Below, one piece after another: positions 24,042 through 32,657 of a stretch of DNA of 46,621 bases; within the stretch, counting starts at the first letter, position 1; the number at the start of each line of letters is the position of its first letter. The translations under genes were made by a program, and so were the position numbers. The DNA is from an uncultured Clostridia bacterium. Its GTDB lineage: Bacteria; Bacillota; Clostridia; Christensenellales; CAG-917. The notes under the pieces are model-generated. The model did no database searches and had not been told where the DNA came from. It saw only the letters and a list, made by a program, of their open reading frames with translations. The stretch is taken from assembly GCA_934233745.1 (NCBI GenBank), contig CAKQGN010000010.1, forward strand, positions 1 through 46,621, in the 5' to 3' direction.

Positions 24042-24072
24042 TTGCGATTTTTCTTATTTGTATTATAATACA
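24042..24072 (+). promoter_or_regulatory. Glycosyltransferase promoter overlapped by a 14-bp palindrome
   Basis: TTGCGA (24042-24047), 16-bp spacer, TATAAT (24064-24069). The palindrome TGTATTATAATACA (24059-24072) covers the -10 box and is a candidate operator for the divergent TetR protein. Confidence 0.65.
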
Positions 24073-24146
24073 CATATGAGGCATAAGTCAAGATGTTTCC
24101 ATAAAAACTTTGCCGTAAGAGGGAATAAGACAGAGAGGATATAAAA

Positions 24147-25433
24147 ATGAAAGTTGCAATAGTAATCGATATTTTCCACGATAAAGGCAACGGGACATCT
24201 ATGTCGGCTCGGCATCTTGTGGAGAATCTCATTGAAAAGGGCATAGAGGTCAAAGTGCTTTGCGACAATGCGGGGCAACAAAACGAAACCATAGAGGGCG
24301 TTGAGTTCGTTACGTTTCCGATTCAACAGGTGCCCGTTTATCAAAAGGTTATCGAACAACAGCATGCATGGCTTGCTTCGCCAAACGACGCGCGCATAAA
24401 AGAAGCTCTCAAAGATGTCGATTTGGTGCATATATACATGCCTTTTGCGCTTGGAACGCACTGCGCACGCATAGCGCACGAGTTGAAAATTCCCGTGCTG
24501 GGATGCTATCACGTGTCCGCCGAAAACATCACCTTCAACGCAAAAATGAAATATATCCCCGGCGCGACGCCTGCAATGTACGAATTGCTCAAAGTGTACC
24601 ACTACAAACCTGAGTGGATAAACAACATTCATTGTCCGTCAAGATGTATCGCATCAACGCTTATGGGGCATTTTTACAACCAGAATCTGCACATCATATC
24701 CAACGGATACGATCCTGCATTCAAGCGTATAGACGGTGTAAAAATTCCCGACGGGTGCGAGGATAAAATCATTATTACAAGCGTGGGAAGACTCACGGAA
24801 GAAAAACGGCAAGACCTGATAATCAAGGCGGTTGCAAGGAGCAAATATTGCAACAAAATCGTGCTTTTCCTTGCGGGAAAAGGTCCCAAGCAAGAAGAAT
24901 ATGAAAAACTTGCAATCGAATCGGGCGTGGATATGCGCATAGTGTTTTTGCCGCAACACGAGCTTGTCAATTTGCTCAATGCGTCATACTTGTTTGTGCA
25001 AGCCAGCGATGTGGAAACCGAATCCATAGCCTGCCTCGAAGCAATCGCATGCGGAACCGTCCCCGTTATCAGCAACGCAAAGATGTGCGCGACAAAACAG
25101 TTTGCACTCACGCCTCAATCGACGTTCAGGAAGGGAAGCGCATATTCGCTTGCGACAATGATGGATTTTTGGATTTCCAACAAGACAACGCATGACGAAA
25201 TGATGCCGAAATATTGTGATTTTGCTCAAAGATTCAGCCTTGACAAGTGTATAAACTATATGCTCGAACTTTACGACTTTTTGCTTTCCGACGACAAGAA
25301 AAAGTATATTGTCAAGGACTATAACAACCCCATGACGTTTACGCTCGAACGCGACGCGTTGGGATTTATCTCGGCAAAACATCGTCAGTTTCAAACGCTT
25401 GAGAAACAAAAACGACTTATGGAGAAGTGTTGA
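24147..25433 (+). CDS. GT4-type glycosyltransferase, probably lipid glycosylating
   Basis: A 428-residue GT-B fold enzyme of family 4. The N-lobe begins MKVAIVIDIFHDKGNGTSMS with the Gly-rich acceptor loop, and YHVSAENITF recalls diacylglycerol glucosyltransferases. The C-lobe has IITSVGRLTEEKRQDLIIKA and the EX7E nucleotide-sugar motif in ETESIACLEAIACGTVPVIS. It resembles bacterial 1,2-diacylglycerol 3-glucosyltransferases, so a membrane glycolipid product is plausible, but acceptor and sugar are not established. GAGAGGAT precedes the ATG. Single gene, own promoter, strong terminator. Confidence 0.88.
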   Translation: MKVAIVIDIFHDKGNGTSMSARHLVENLIEKGIEVKVLCDNAGQQNETIEGVEFVTFPIQQVPVYQKVIEQQHAWLASPNDARIKEALKDVDLVHIYMPFALGTHCARIAHELKIPVLGCYHVSAENITFNAKMKYIPGATPAMYELLKVYHYKPEWINNIHCPSRCIASTLMGHFYNQNLHIISNGYDPAFKRIDGVKIPDGCEDKIIITSVGRLTEEKRQDLIIKAVARSKYCNKIVLFLAGKGPKQEEYEKLAIESGVDMRIVFLPQHELVNLLNASYLFVQASDVETESIACLEAIACGTVPVISNAKMCATKQFALTPQSTFRKGSAYSLATMMDFWISNKTTHDEMMPKYCDFAQRFSLDKCINYMLELYDFLLSDDKKKYIVKDYNNPMTFTLERDALGFISAKHRQFQTLEKQKRLMEKC

Positions 25434-25473
25434 GAAACAACAACCCAAAACTTCGAAAAGTATTTATATTTGG

Positions 25474-25516
25474 AAAAAACGAGAGCCGTTCCGATGTGAA
25501 GGCTCTCGTTTTTTTT
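25474..25516. terminator. Bidirectional terminator
   Basis: AAAAAACGAGAGCC (25474-25487) pairs with GGCTCTCGTTTTTT (25501-25514); T runs on both strands serve the convergent glycosyltransferase and peptidase genes. Confidence 0.85.
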
Positions 25517-25527
25517 GACTATAAGTG

Positions 25528-26940
25528 TTATTTGAGCTTGCCGAGTCCTATCGAATAACCTTGGGCTTTTCCCAGTTCTTTCGCGCTTTTTTTGTCCAGC
25601 AGCTCTACGCAACGAATGAAAGTGCATATCTGTTCGCAAGCAAGGGCAGAGTTGTATTTGTCCATATGGTGATTGTCGGCAATCGAGCAAAGATAATCGG
25701 GAGCGGTGACAAGCGCGATTTCGGGAATGCGCTTATTGAAAAGCGGTTGACCTTCGCCGAAGTGAAGCATGTTGTGACCGCGCAGCGTCATTGTGCGAAC
25801 CATATCGCGCTCTTTTATCGCTTCGTAGTATATATCGTCGACGGCTTTGTTGCCGGTGTACACGATTTCCACGTCGATGGGATTTGTTTGAGTGTACACT
25901 CCGTCGACATCCTTCCATTCCGTACAGCCCAGATGTTCGACAGCACAACCTGCAACCGCTTTCAATCCGCCTTTTTTGCCTTTCCACACCTGTTTGTTGT
26001 CGGCAAGGAAACGGGATGTTGCCTGATCTGTACCAGTGCGGAAGTCGGGAAGACGGAAGTGTCCCGTGACAAATGCAAAAACGAGATTTCTGTCCGTCGG
26101 ATGATCCTTGAAGTATTTCATCATCCGCAAAAGACCGATAGCGCCGTTTTCTTCGCAGAAGTTGCAACCGTCGGTGTGAGTGTTGATGAGGATTGCTTCG
26201 TTTGTGTTCTTTTTGCCTCTTATTGTCGTGTAGAAAGATTGCGTTTTTGCGTCTTCAAGCGTGCCGGTGAGTTTGATAGTCGCGTATTTTTTCGCTTTTG
26301 CCGCTTCGAGTACGTATTGTCCGTCCGTTTCGTTGACCCAAACCATAGGCACTTTTAGGTAGTGCAGAATGAAGTTGAGAACCTGACCTTCAACCATTTG
26401 ATCGGACATATCCTCCCAAATACAAATCATGCCTTTCATGCCCGAAAGTTGCGCCGCCCAAAACGTGAGCAAGGTTTTTACAAAAGAAGTGCTGACGGGG
26501 CCTCTGTAACTCTTTTCGATTTCGAGGTCGCCCGGAACTGATTTGCGCTTGTCGAAGGCGATTTTACTGCTTATTTTCGAGAGATTTTTTATGCGGCATA
26601 CGGCAATTTTCCCCCTTGCTCTCTGAAAACCGAGAGGATGATTGCCGACAACAACCAGCTTTCCGCCGACTCCGTTTTCGTCGGTGAGTCCGCTGTAGGG
26701 GAAGGGCGACGACACATGCACGTCTTTGCCGTCCACCGTAAGAGAACAGTCTTTTGCTTGCCAACGCTTGAAAGTGTAAGGCGTGACGTGGACATCCACG
26801 CCCATATCGATTATTTGAGCTTTTATCCACTCGCAGAATTCGTTTTGAGCGTCACTGCCTGTCAGTCGAACCCCGAAAGCATTCATGGTATTCATATCCT
26901 CGTCAACTCTTTCAGGACTGAAATATTTTGTTACATCCAT
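25528..26940 (-). CDS. M28-like zinc peptidase with PA-like insert
   Basis: A 470-residue protein with the outline of an M28 aminopeptidase. A PA-like insertion (about 85-200, GKLVVVG then RGKIAVCRI) precedes the catalytic part. Candidate metal ligands are H255-T-D257, E263/E264 in NFCEENGA, the EH pair at 335-336 and the ADNHHMDKYN histidines near the C-terminus. The usual Glu-Glu catalytic pair after the fourth strand reads VTGHF here, so activity is uncertain. No signal peptide is visible, so it is probably cytoplasmic. The start at 26940 is set by AAGGAGA 8 bp upstream; the longer in-frame version is not supported. Confidence 0.75.
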   Translation of the reverse strand: MDVTKYFSPERVDEDMNTMNAFGVRLTGSDAQNEFCEWIKAQIIDMGVDVHVTPYTFKRWQAKDCSLTVDGKDVHVSSPFPYSGLTDENGVGGKLVVVGNHPLGFQRARGKIAVCRIKNLSKISSKIAFDKRKSVPGDLEIEKSYRGPVSTSFVKTLLTFWAAQLSGMKGMICIWEDMSDQMVEGQVLNFILHYLKVPMVWVNETDGQYVLEAAKAKKYATIKLTGTLEDAKTQSFYTTIRGKKNTNEAILINTHTDGCNFCEENGAIGLLRMMKYFKDHPTDRNLVFAFVTGHFRLPDFRTGTDQATSRFLADNKQVWKGKKGGLKAVAGCAVEHLGCTEWKDVDGVYTQTNPIDVEIVYTGNKAVDDIYYEAIKERDMVRTMTLRGHNMLHFGEGQPLFNKRIPEIALVTAPDYLCSIADNHHMDKYNSALACEQICTFIRCVELLDKKSAKELGKAQGYSIGLGKLK

Positions 26941-27110
26941 AATTTTCTCCTTGAAATCGATACCGAATATCGTTATAAATATATCGACATACTTGATTGT
27001 AACACATTTGTAAGATATGTCAATGCGCAACAAAAAAGAAGAATGGATTTTGCAAACGAACAACAAAAAAGAGAAGACCGAAATTGCGAATTAAGCCGAT
27101 TAGATATACA

Positions 27111-27144
27111 AAAAAAGCTCGACATCATTGTGAGGAGCTTTTTT
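27111..27144 (-). terminator. Terminator of the membrane protein gene
   Basis: AAAAAAGCTC (27111-27120) pairs with GAGCTTTTTT (27135-27144); on the minus strand the stem is followed by a T run. It lies about 25 bp past the stop codon. Confidence 0.75.
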
Positions 27145-27169
27145 GGTGCTATATTTGGACGGATTTTGT

Positions 27170-27880
27170 TTATTCGGTCGCCTCGCTCATCTCAATGCGG
27201 GTGTTTGGCATAAGTCGCATGAGAAAATATTGTATTGTCAATGTAAATCCGACCGAACAGAATACGTGAATCTGAGCAATCGACGATATGGGATAGGGGC
27301 GTTCTATGATACCTTTCAGATTTGCCAGTTTGAGCATAATGACAGAGGTCATCAGGACATAGGCAAGCATGCCCACGGAAATCATGCCTTGTTTTGGGTT
27401 TCTCAAAAGCGTTGTGATAAAAAACAAAACTTCCGTCACAAAAAACATAATAAAGCCTATCGTTGCGACGTTGTTGTGAATTTCCCGCAATCTCTTGTAT
27501 TTTTCGGCGAGTTCGCCTTCGACTTCGATCCACGGTACGGACATGCCGGCAGTGAGAATGGTTGCGCTTATCAGGCTCAAACCCAAAAACAAATACTTCA
27601 ATTGCTTCGAATACTGCCCTGCGTCAAGACACATTTTCATCGAAAGGATGAATCCTGCAACGAAAAGGAATCCGTAAAAGAGGATAAGTCCCATATGTTT
27701 TTCCCTGTAAGCGATATAAGAGAGGGATTTGAAAATAGGTTTTTGACCGTTCAAACTGCAACATATTGCCGAAATCGCAGGGAAGATAACGCACCAAAAG
27801 GCAATCAAAATCACTTCGAACGCTTTTTGATGTTTATCGAGATACTTGGGTTTCGACGCGCTATCGTTAAAAGCTTTCAT
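27170..27880 (-). CDS. Multi-span membrane protein, DUF998/Frag1-like
   Basis: A 236-residue integral membrane protein with about six hydrophobic segments (near 23-45, 63-82, 91-113, 137-157, 167-187 and 200-222). The REIHNNVATIGFIMFFVTEV stretch (a His-Asn pair opening a helix) and VPWIEVEG before it resemble DUF998-type proteins, but I am not certain of the family. No function can be assigned. It is transcribed alone, divergent from the large operon starting near 28252. Confidence 0.65.
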   Translation of the reverse strand: MKAFNDSASKPKYLDKHQKAFEVILIAFWCVIFPAISAICCSLNGQKPIFKSLSYIAYREKHMGLILFYGFLFVAGFILSMKMCLDAGQYSKQLKYLFLGLSLISATILTAGMSVPWIEVEGELAEKYKRLREIHNNVATIGFIMFFVTEVLFFITTLLRNPKQGMISVGMLAYVLMTSVIMLKLANLKGIIERPYPISSIAQIHVFCSVGFTLTIQYFLMRLMPNTRIEMSEATE

Positions 27881-28251
27881 ATTCAGTCTCCCGCAAAGTT
27901 TATCCTAAAAACATTTATAACACAAAAAGCCGAGAAACTCAATAGTTGCTTCATTTTTTAATATTTCTCCATTGAGTTTTGCGTGCCGAACCTCTCAATC
28001 GACATTCGGTTTGTCGGTAAAAGTCGCCATATCCAAGCACTTTTATTAAAATTTGCAACCATGTAAACACAATTCGTATAGCGACGTGAAATTACGTTTT
28101 TACAAATGCAAGCAGCCGGCGCAACTTGAAAAACACAGTGTTTAGTAGCGGTTTTTGAAGAAATATTAAAAACACAAAAGGAAGATAAAAAACATTAGTT
28201 TGATAAAATTCGACTTTTATTAAAAGATTTTATTGATTTTTGAAATGGGCA

Positions 28252-28280
28252 TTGTTTTTTCTTTTCAAATATGTTAGCAT
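28252..28280 (+). promoter_or_regulatory. Candidate promoter of the nuclease-transporter operon
   Basis: TTGTTT (28252-28257), 17-bp spacer, TAGCAT (28275-28280). It is the best pair I see in the 846-bp gap 27881-28726. That gap is AT-rich and contains no known riboswitch that I recognise; the long leader also holds the doubtful ORF 28393-28701 and a small hairpin at 28675-28692. Confidence 0.4.
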
Positions 28281-28392
28281 ATCATAAAAGCTAAACGATG
28301 ATAGGCCGCATATTATTTAATATGTATGCGCAAAAATCTTACCATTGCTTGCCATGGACGACTCGTGCCTGCATGCTAAAGAGGGAATATTG

Positions 28393-28701
28393 ATGGTATG
28401 TGACGTACAAAAAGACGGTGTTATAAAGAACGCCCCCGCGACTCTTTACGACAGCAATCTCATTGCCGTTTCGGCTGTGAGATATATAGCGTTTTTGTTC
28501 GTGATTTACATCCTCGTCTGCCATTTTGAAAAATTTATTGATTCATCGCATTTTGAAACTGTGCAAAAAAACGTAATTTTACGTATATGTGACGAATCTG
28601 TTAAAAAAATCCGCATAAAAAAGAATGAATATAGACAAAACACCGTGCCGTTTTTGTATCGGTTCGGATATATACAGGCTGAAAACCGCCTGATATTTTG
28701 A
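28393..28701 (+). CDS. Doubtful ORF with one membrane segment
   Basis: A 102-residue frame with a GAGGG site 8 bp upstream and one hydrophobic stretch (about 29-45, RYIAFLFVIYILVCHF). The first half has codon use like its neighbours; the second half is AT-rich and looks non-coding. It could be a decayed or leader gene of the operon that follows. Confidence 0.3.
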   Translation: MVCDVQKDGVIKNAPATLYDSNLIAVSAVRYIAFLFVIYILVCHFEKFIDSSHFETVQKNVILRICDESVKKIRIKKNEYRQNTVPFLYRFGYIQAENRLIF

Positions 28702-28726
28702 TTCAAAAGGTATATAGGAGATCAAA

Positions 28727-29071
28727 ATGTTTGATAGCTTGTTGCTTCTAAATAAATTAGGTTCTGTGGATGCCGGCTTTTTTGTCGCCTGCGCCGTGAT
28801 AATCGTACTTATCGTCGCGATTTATTTTTTGATACCGGTTTTCAACAAAAAACAATATCAAGAGCAAAGGGACAACCTGAAAAAGCGCGAAGAAGCGTTC
28901 AGGTCGACAAAAAACGCAATGGTAATGACAAATGATCGGCTTTCTGCGACGGAAGATGCTTTTTCCGGTTTGGAAAGGAAAGACGAGAATGCGGTAGAAA
29001 ACAACGAGTCGCCGCAATCCGTCGGCGAGCATGAACAAAATGCCGATTCGGACGGCGCGCATAAACAATGA
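28727..29071 (+). CDS. Small membrane protein opening the nuclease-transporter operon
   Basis: A 114-residue protein with one transmembrane helix (about 17-38, AGFFVACAVIIVLIVAIYFL), then a charged helical cytoplasmic part (KKQYQEQRDNLKKREEAF) with coiled-coil character and a hydrophilic Glu/Asn-rich tail. No family recognised; the layout resembles small accessory subunits such as YajC-like proteins, but without real similarity. AGGAGA precedes the ATG. Its end overlaps the next gene by 4 bp, so the two are coupled. Confidence 0.7.
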   Translation: MFDSLLLLNKLGSVDAGFFVACAVIIVLIVAIYFLIPVFNKKQYQEQRDNLKKREEAFRSTKNAMVMTNDRLSATEDAFSGLERKDENAVENNESPQSVGEHEQNADSDGAHKQ

Positions 29072-30273
29072 AAAAAGGTCTTGTCGTTGCCAACATTATC
29101 TACTATTTGTTCACATTCACGATAGGCGTGTTGCTTGCCGTGTTTCTGCCGTACTTCATGATGCTGTACGGAGAGTCATTGAACATAATAGAGAAATCTT
29201 TGTCCGAAAAAAACTATACGCAAGCGATGTCAATCGTGGGCGGATACTATGACGACCGATATGTTTTGCAGCAAGATTTTTCCTCCGGCGGCGGAATCGT
29301 GTTGTTTAAGGCGGCAACGCTTTACCCGGGTGCCGACGAGGAAGGCAACAGCGTGCAAGACATGTACATGCACAAAGCCTATGCCGGTTTTATATATGGA
29401 ATAAAAGATATATATAAGATTACAAAAAACGAAAATAATAACGCAAAAATCAATGTGACCGATCTCGAAGGTAACGTACATAAAGTTGAGGTGCTTGACA
29501 CCGACAGCAACGGAGATTCGTCGAAAGACACCAATTCGACTTACACTAAGAACGGTTTTATCTATGTGGATTTCGATCAGGCAACGCTTTCGTCGATTGC
29601 AAAAATCGAATTGATAGACTGCGACGGCACCGTGTTTGCAAGTATAGATGCAAATCTCGACTACGGCGAGGAATTTTTTGCGGACTGCAACGAGTTTATC
29701 GCCGAATACAATGCAAGCTTCAAATCCGACAAGCTCAGCGATTTGAACAGCAAACTTCTTGCAAAGGATGAGCATTACAAGAAAAGCTCCGACGGTGTGG
29801 TGAAGAGCAGCGCCGACAAAAAATCTGCAATTATAGTCGTTGTTTACTTCATCGGAATCTATCTTGTCGGCGATTCGCTGATCGGAAAACGATATGTGAT
29901 CAGATTCTTCAAATGGCTCTTTGTCAAGGTTTTCAAAATAAAGCCGAAGAAAAAGAAAGCCAAGCAAGAAGACGCATTCGGTCATGATTATTTCTGCAAG
30001 CTCACTATGAGTGCAGATATCTCGGATGCTCCAGATCTTGATACGAGCGTGCAAGTGAATTATTCAAATGAAAACGGAGAGGCACTCTTTACGCTGACGA
30101 AAAGCGCAAACTACACCGAAACGAAACAGATCAAAGCAGGAGATTATGTCAACCTCCGCGTTGATTTGGATCAAAACTATATAACCCAAGGACTTCCCGA
30201 AACTCTCGAAGTTGAAGGATATCAAAAACAAATAACGTTCAAGATTGTAAAACGAGAGGAAAAAAGTATATGA
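29068..30273 (+). CDS. Two-span membrane protein of unknown function in the nuclease-transporter operon
   Basis: A 401-residue protein. Helix 1 (about 8-32) and helix 2 (about 253-273) flank an external domain of some 220 residues that is rich in Tyr, Asp and Gly (MSIVGGYYDDRYVLQQDFSS near its start). After helix 2 comes a very basic patch (KPKKKKAKQ) and a C-terminal beta-rich domain (about 310-401), predicted cytoplasmic. I do not recognise the family. It overlaps its neighbours by 4 bp on both sides, tying it to the ABC ATPase. A role as scaffold or receptor for the surface lipoproteins is possible but unproven. Confidence 0.75.
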   Translation: MKKGLVVANIIYYLFTFTIGVLLAVFLPYFMMLYGESLNIIEKSLSEKNYTQAMSIVGGYYDDRYVLQQDFSSGGGIVLFKAATLYPGADEEGNSVQDMYMHKAYAGFIYGIKDIYKITKNENNNAKINVTDLEGNVHKVEVLDTDSNGDSSKDTNSTYTKNGFIYVDFDQATLSSIAKIELIDCDGTVFASIDANLDYGEEFFADCNEFIAEYNASFKSDKLSDLNSKLLAKDEHYKKSSDGVVKSSADKKSAIIVVVYFIGIYLVGDSLIGKRYVIRFFKWLFVKVFKIKPKKKKAKQEDAFGHDYFCKLTMSADISDAPDLDTSVQVNYSNENGEALFTLTKSANYTETKQIKAGDYVNLRVDLDQNYITQGLPETLEVEGYQKQITFKIVKREEKSI

Positions 30274-31343
30274 AAATTTCCATCCAACACCTAACAAAAG
30301 TGTTCCCTTCAAGAGAAAAGAAAGGTAAACCCGTCGTTGCGGTAAACGATATGTCTATCGAAATTCCGTCAGGAAAACTTGTCGGTCTTCTCGGCCCGTC
30401 AGGCTGCGGAAAATCAACGACGCTGTTTATGCTTTCCGGTTTGGAGTCGCCAACGCAAGGAAACATCTTCTTTGACGAACAAGACGTCACGACGCTTGCC
30501 CCCGAAAGAAGAGGTATCGGTCTGGTCTTCCAAAACTACGCGTTGTATCCTCATATGACGGTTGCGCAAAACATTATGTTTCCTTTGCTCAATATGAGAA
30601 TTCCCAAAGAGCAGGCAAAAGAGAAAGCTCTCGATGCCGCTCGTTTGGTGCAAATAGAAGAGTTGATGGCAAGAAAACCCTCGGAGCTTTCGGGCGGTCA
30701 ACAACAACGTGTCGCAATTGCGCGCGCTCTTGTCAAAATGCCCAACGTGCTGTTGTTGGACGAACCGCTTTCAAACCTTGACGCGCGCCTCAGACTTCAG
30801 ACGCGTGAGGAAATCAAACGTATTCAACGCGAAACCGGTATCACGACGGTTTTCGTCACTCACGACCAAGAAGAAGCAATGTCCATCTGCGACATCATGG
30901 TTGTTATGAAACTGGGCCTTGTGCAACAAATCGGCGAGCCGCAATCCATTTATGACAATCCCGCCAATTTGTTTGTCGCCAACTTCCTCGGAACACCTCC
31001 GATCAATATTTTTGACGGAAGAATCGAAGGCGGAAAAGTTTATATCGGCGACGAAGTCGTGATGGAAACCGAAAACGAAGATCAGGCAGTAAAGGTCGGA
31101 ATTCGTCCCGAAGGATTTATTTATAACGAAAAAGGCGCGTTTTCTTTGCAAGTCGATCACATCGAAGTTATGGGACGCGACAAATCCATTGTTTCTCGTC
31201 ATACGGCATCGAATAAACCCACCGTTCGCAGTATCGTCGATTCCGACGTAAAACTTCCCGAACAAGTCGGTACATTCAAATTTAATCTCAAACCCAACAA
31301 GGTGTTCTTGTTCAATGCAGAAACCGAAGAGAGGATCAAATAA
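30270..31343 (+). CDS. CUT1-type ABC importer ATPase (UgpC/MsmK-like)
   Basis: A 357-residue ATPase with Walker A GPSGCGKST (about 43-51), Q-loop VFQNYALYPHM, signature LSGGQQQR, Walker B VLLLDEPLSNLD and switch THDQEEAM. The C-terminal regulatory domain has a MalK-type OB/TOBE fold (GIRPEGF, FNLKPNKVFLFNAETEERI). This subfamily serves sugar, glycerol-phosphate and related importers. It is translated from within the end of the previous gene and its stop overlaps the next start (TAATG). Confidence 0.94.
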   Translation: MKISIQHLTKVFPSREKKGKPVVAVNDMSIEIPSGKLVGLLGPSGCGKSTTLFMLSGLESPTQGNIFFDEQDVTTLAPERRGIGLVFQNYALYPHMTVAQNIMFPLLNMRIPKEQAKEKALDAARLVQIEELMARKPSELSGGQQQRVAIARALVKMPNVLLLDEPLSNLDARLRLQTREEIKRIQRETGITTVFVTHDQEEAMSICDIMVVMKLGLVQQIGEPQSIYDNPANLFVANFLGTPPINIFDGRIEGGKVYIGDEVVMETENEDQAVKVGIRPEGFIYNEKGAFSLQVDHIEVMGRDKSIVSRHTASNKPTVRSIVDSDVKLPEQVGTFKFNLKPNKVFLFNAETEERIK

Positions 31344-32647
31344 TGGCAAAAAAGACTGTAAAAACGACAACCGAGCAAGTTTCCGAAGAAAAATCGAACA
31401 ATTTGGCGGTCGAGTCCGAGCCTGAAATTGACGTCGCACAAATTGTCGAGAGTCAAAACGAAATAAACGACGAAGATATAGAAAACGTCGTTATTTCGGA
31501 CGATGTGGCGAGCGGTGAAGAGCCTGCCGCAGATCTTGCAAACGATCAGATTGAGAAGAAGCCCGATTTTTTCACCGATTTGGGCGGAAAAATCAAAGGT
31601 TTGTTCACAAAAAAGAAAAACTGGCTCGAGGACGTAGAGGGAGTTGAAATCTATCCCTCGACTTATTCGTTGTCCGCCGGAGAAAAGGTAAAGAGATTTT
31701 TTAAATCGCAATCGGGTTGGCTGTTCGTGCTTCCTGCGGTGATTTTGATGTGCGTCTTTACGTTTTATCCTATCATCAACGCTTTTATCGGCGCATTCAA
31801 ACAAAATTACAACGGTCTTAACGGCGCGTTTGACGGTTGGGGCTTTGAAAACTTTGTGCGCGTTTTGAAGGGCGATACGGGCACGGGCGGCGCAAATTTC
31901 TTGCAATGCCTTGTAAACACCGTTGTGTTTACGCTTGTATCCGTTCCGCTTTCAACGTTGCTTGCGCTTCTTATATCGGTTGCGCTCACATCGATAAAAC
32001 CTTTGCAAAAGGCGTATCAAACGGTATTATTCCTGCCGTATTTGACCAACGCACTTGCAATGGGCGCGGTTTTTGCCACGTTCTTTACGATTGTCGGCAC
32101 AAGAAGCAATACGGAAACGGTCGGTTTGTTCAATATGGTGCTGGGATGGTTCGGAATCGATCCTGTCGACTGGATAGGAAAAGCAGGCGGACCGCACTGG
32201 GAATGGGGCAGTTTGTCCATTCCTTGGGCAAAATACATCGTGATTATCATATACGAAGTTTGGGCGGGATTGCCGTTCAAGATTCTGATTCTGTTCAGTT
32301 CGCTTCAAAGTGTAAATAAACAGTATTACGACGCCGCAAAAATCGACGGAGCTTCCAAAAATACCATTTTGTGGAAGATTACGACTCCTATGATTTCACC
32401 TATGATCAGCTATCTTATCGTGACGGGTATCATGGGCGGCATGAAACAGTATACGGCTGTCGTAGGTCTGTTCGGCGAGCAGATGGGTATCGACTACGAT
32501 ATGGGCACTGTCGTCGGATACATCTATCAGTATATCGACAAAGGCATGACGGGATATGCGTTTGCAGGCTCGCTGTTGCTGTTCTTTATCATCATGATAT
32601 TTACGGGCATCAATCGCGCGGTAAGCAAAAAGAAAGTGAAATTTTAA
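31343..32647 (+). CDS. CUT1 ABC permease 1 (UgpA/MalF-like) with acidic N-terminal extension
   Basis: A 434-residue permease. The membrane part begins near residue 120 (GWLFVLPAVILMCVFTFYPI) and carries six helices and the EAA loop (YYDAAKIDGASKNTILWKIT). Residues 1-115 are an added cytoplasmic segment, mostly acidic and Ser/Glu/Asp-rich, with a basic patch (TKKKNWLED) close to the membrane. Ordinary family members are near 300 residues. It pairs with the next gene product. Confidence 0.93.
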   Translation: MAKKTVKTTTEQVSEEKSNNLAVESEPEIDVAQIVESQNEINDEDIENVVISDDVASGEEPAADLANDQIEKKPDFFTDLGGKIKGLFTKKKNWLEDVEGVEIYPSTYSLSAGEKVKRFFKSQSGWLFVLPAVILMCVFTFYPIINAFIGAFKQNYNGLNGAFDGWGFENFVRVLKGDTGTGGANFLQCLVNTVVFTLVSVPLSTLLALLISVALTSIKPLQKAYQTVLFLPYLTNALAMGAVFATFFTIVGTRSNTETVGLFNMVLGWFGIDPVDWIGKAGGPHWEWGSLSIPWAKYIVIIIYEVWAGLPFKILILFSSLQSVNKQYYDAAKIDGASKNTILWKITTPMISPMISYLIVTGIMGGMKQYTAVVGLFGEQMGIDYDMGTVVGYIYQYIDKGMTGYAFAGSLLLFFIIMIFTGINRAVSKKKVKF

Positions 32648-32657
32648 GGGGTGCGCT

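Noticed and set aside
26941..27066. N-terminal extension of the M28-like protein with a hydrophobic start
   Set aside because: It could look like a membrane anchor, but AAGGAGA directly precedes Met 26940 and the upstream part is AT-rich intergenic sequence.
27881..28390. Riboswitch in the long gap before the nuclease-transporter operon
   Set aside because: I looked for known riboswitch-like conserved cores and found none; the region is AT-rich without a convincing structured domain followed by an expression platform.
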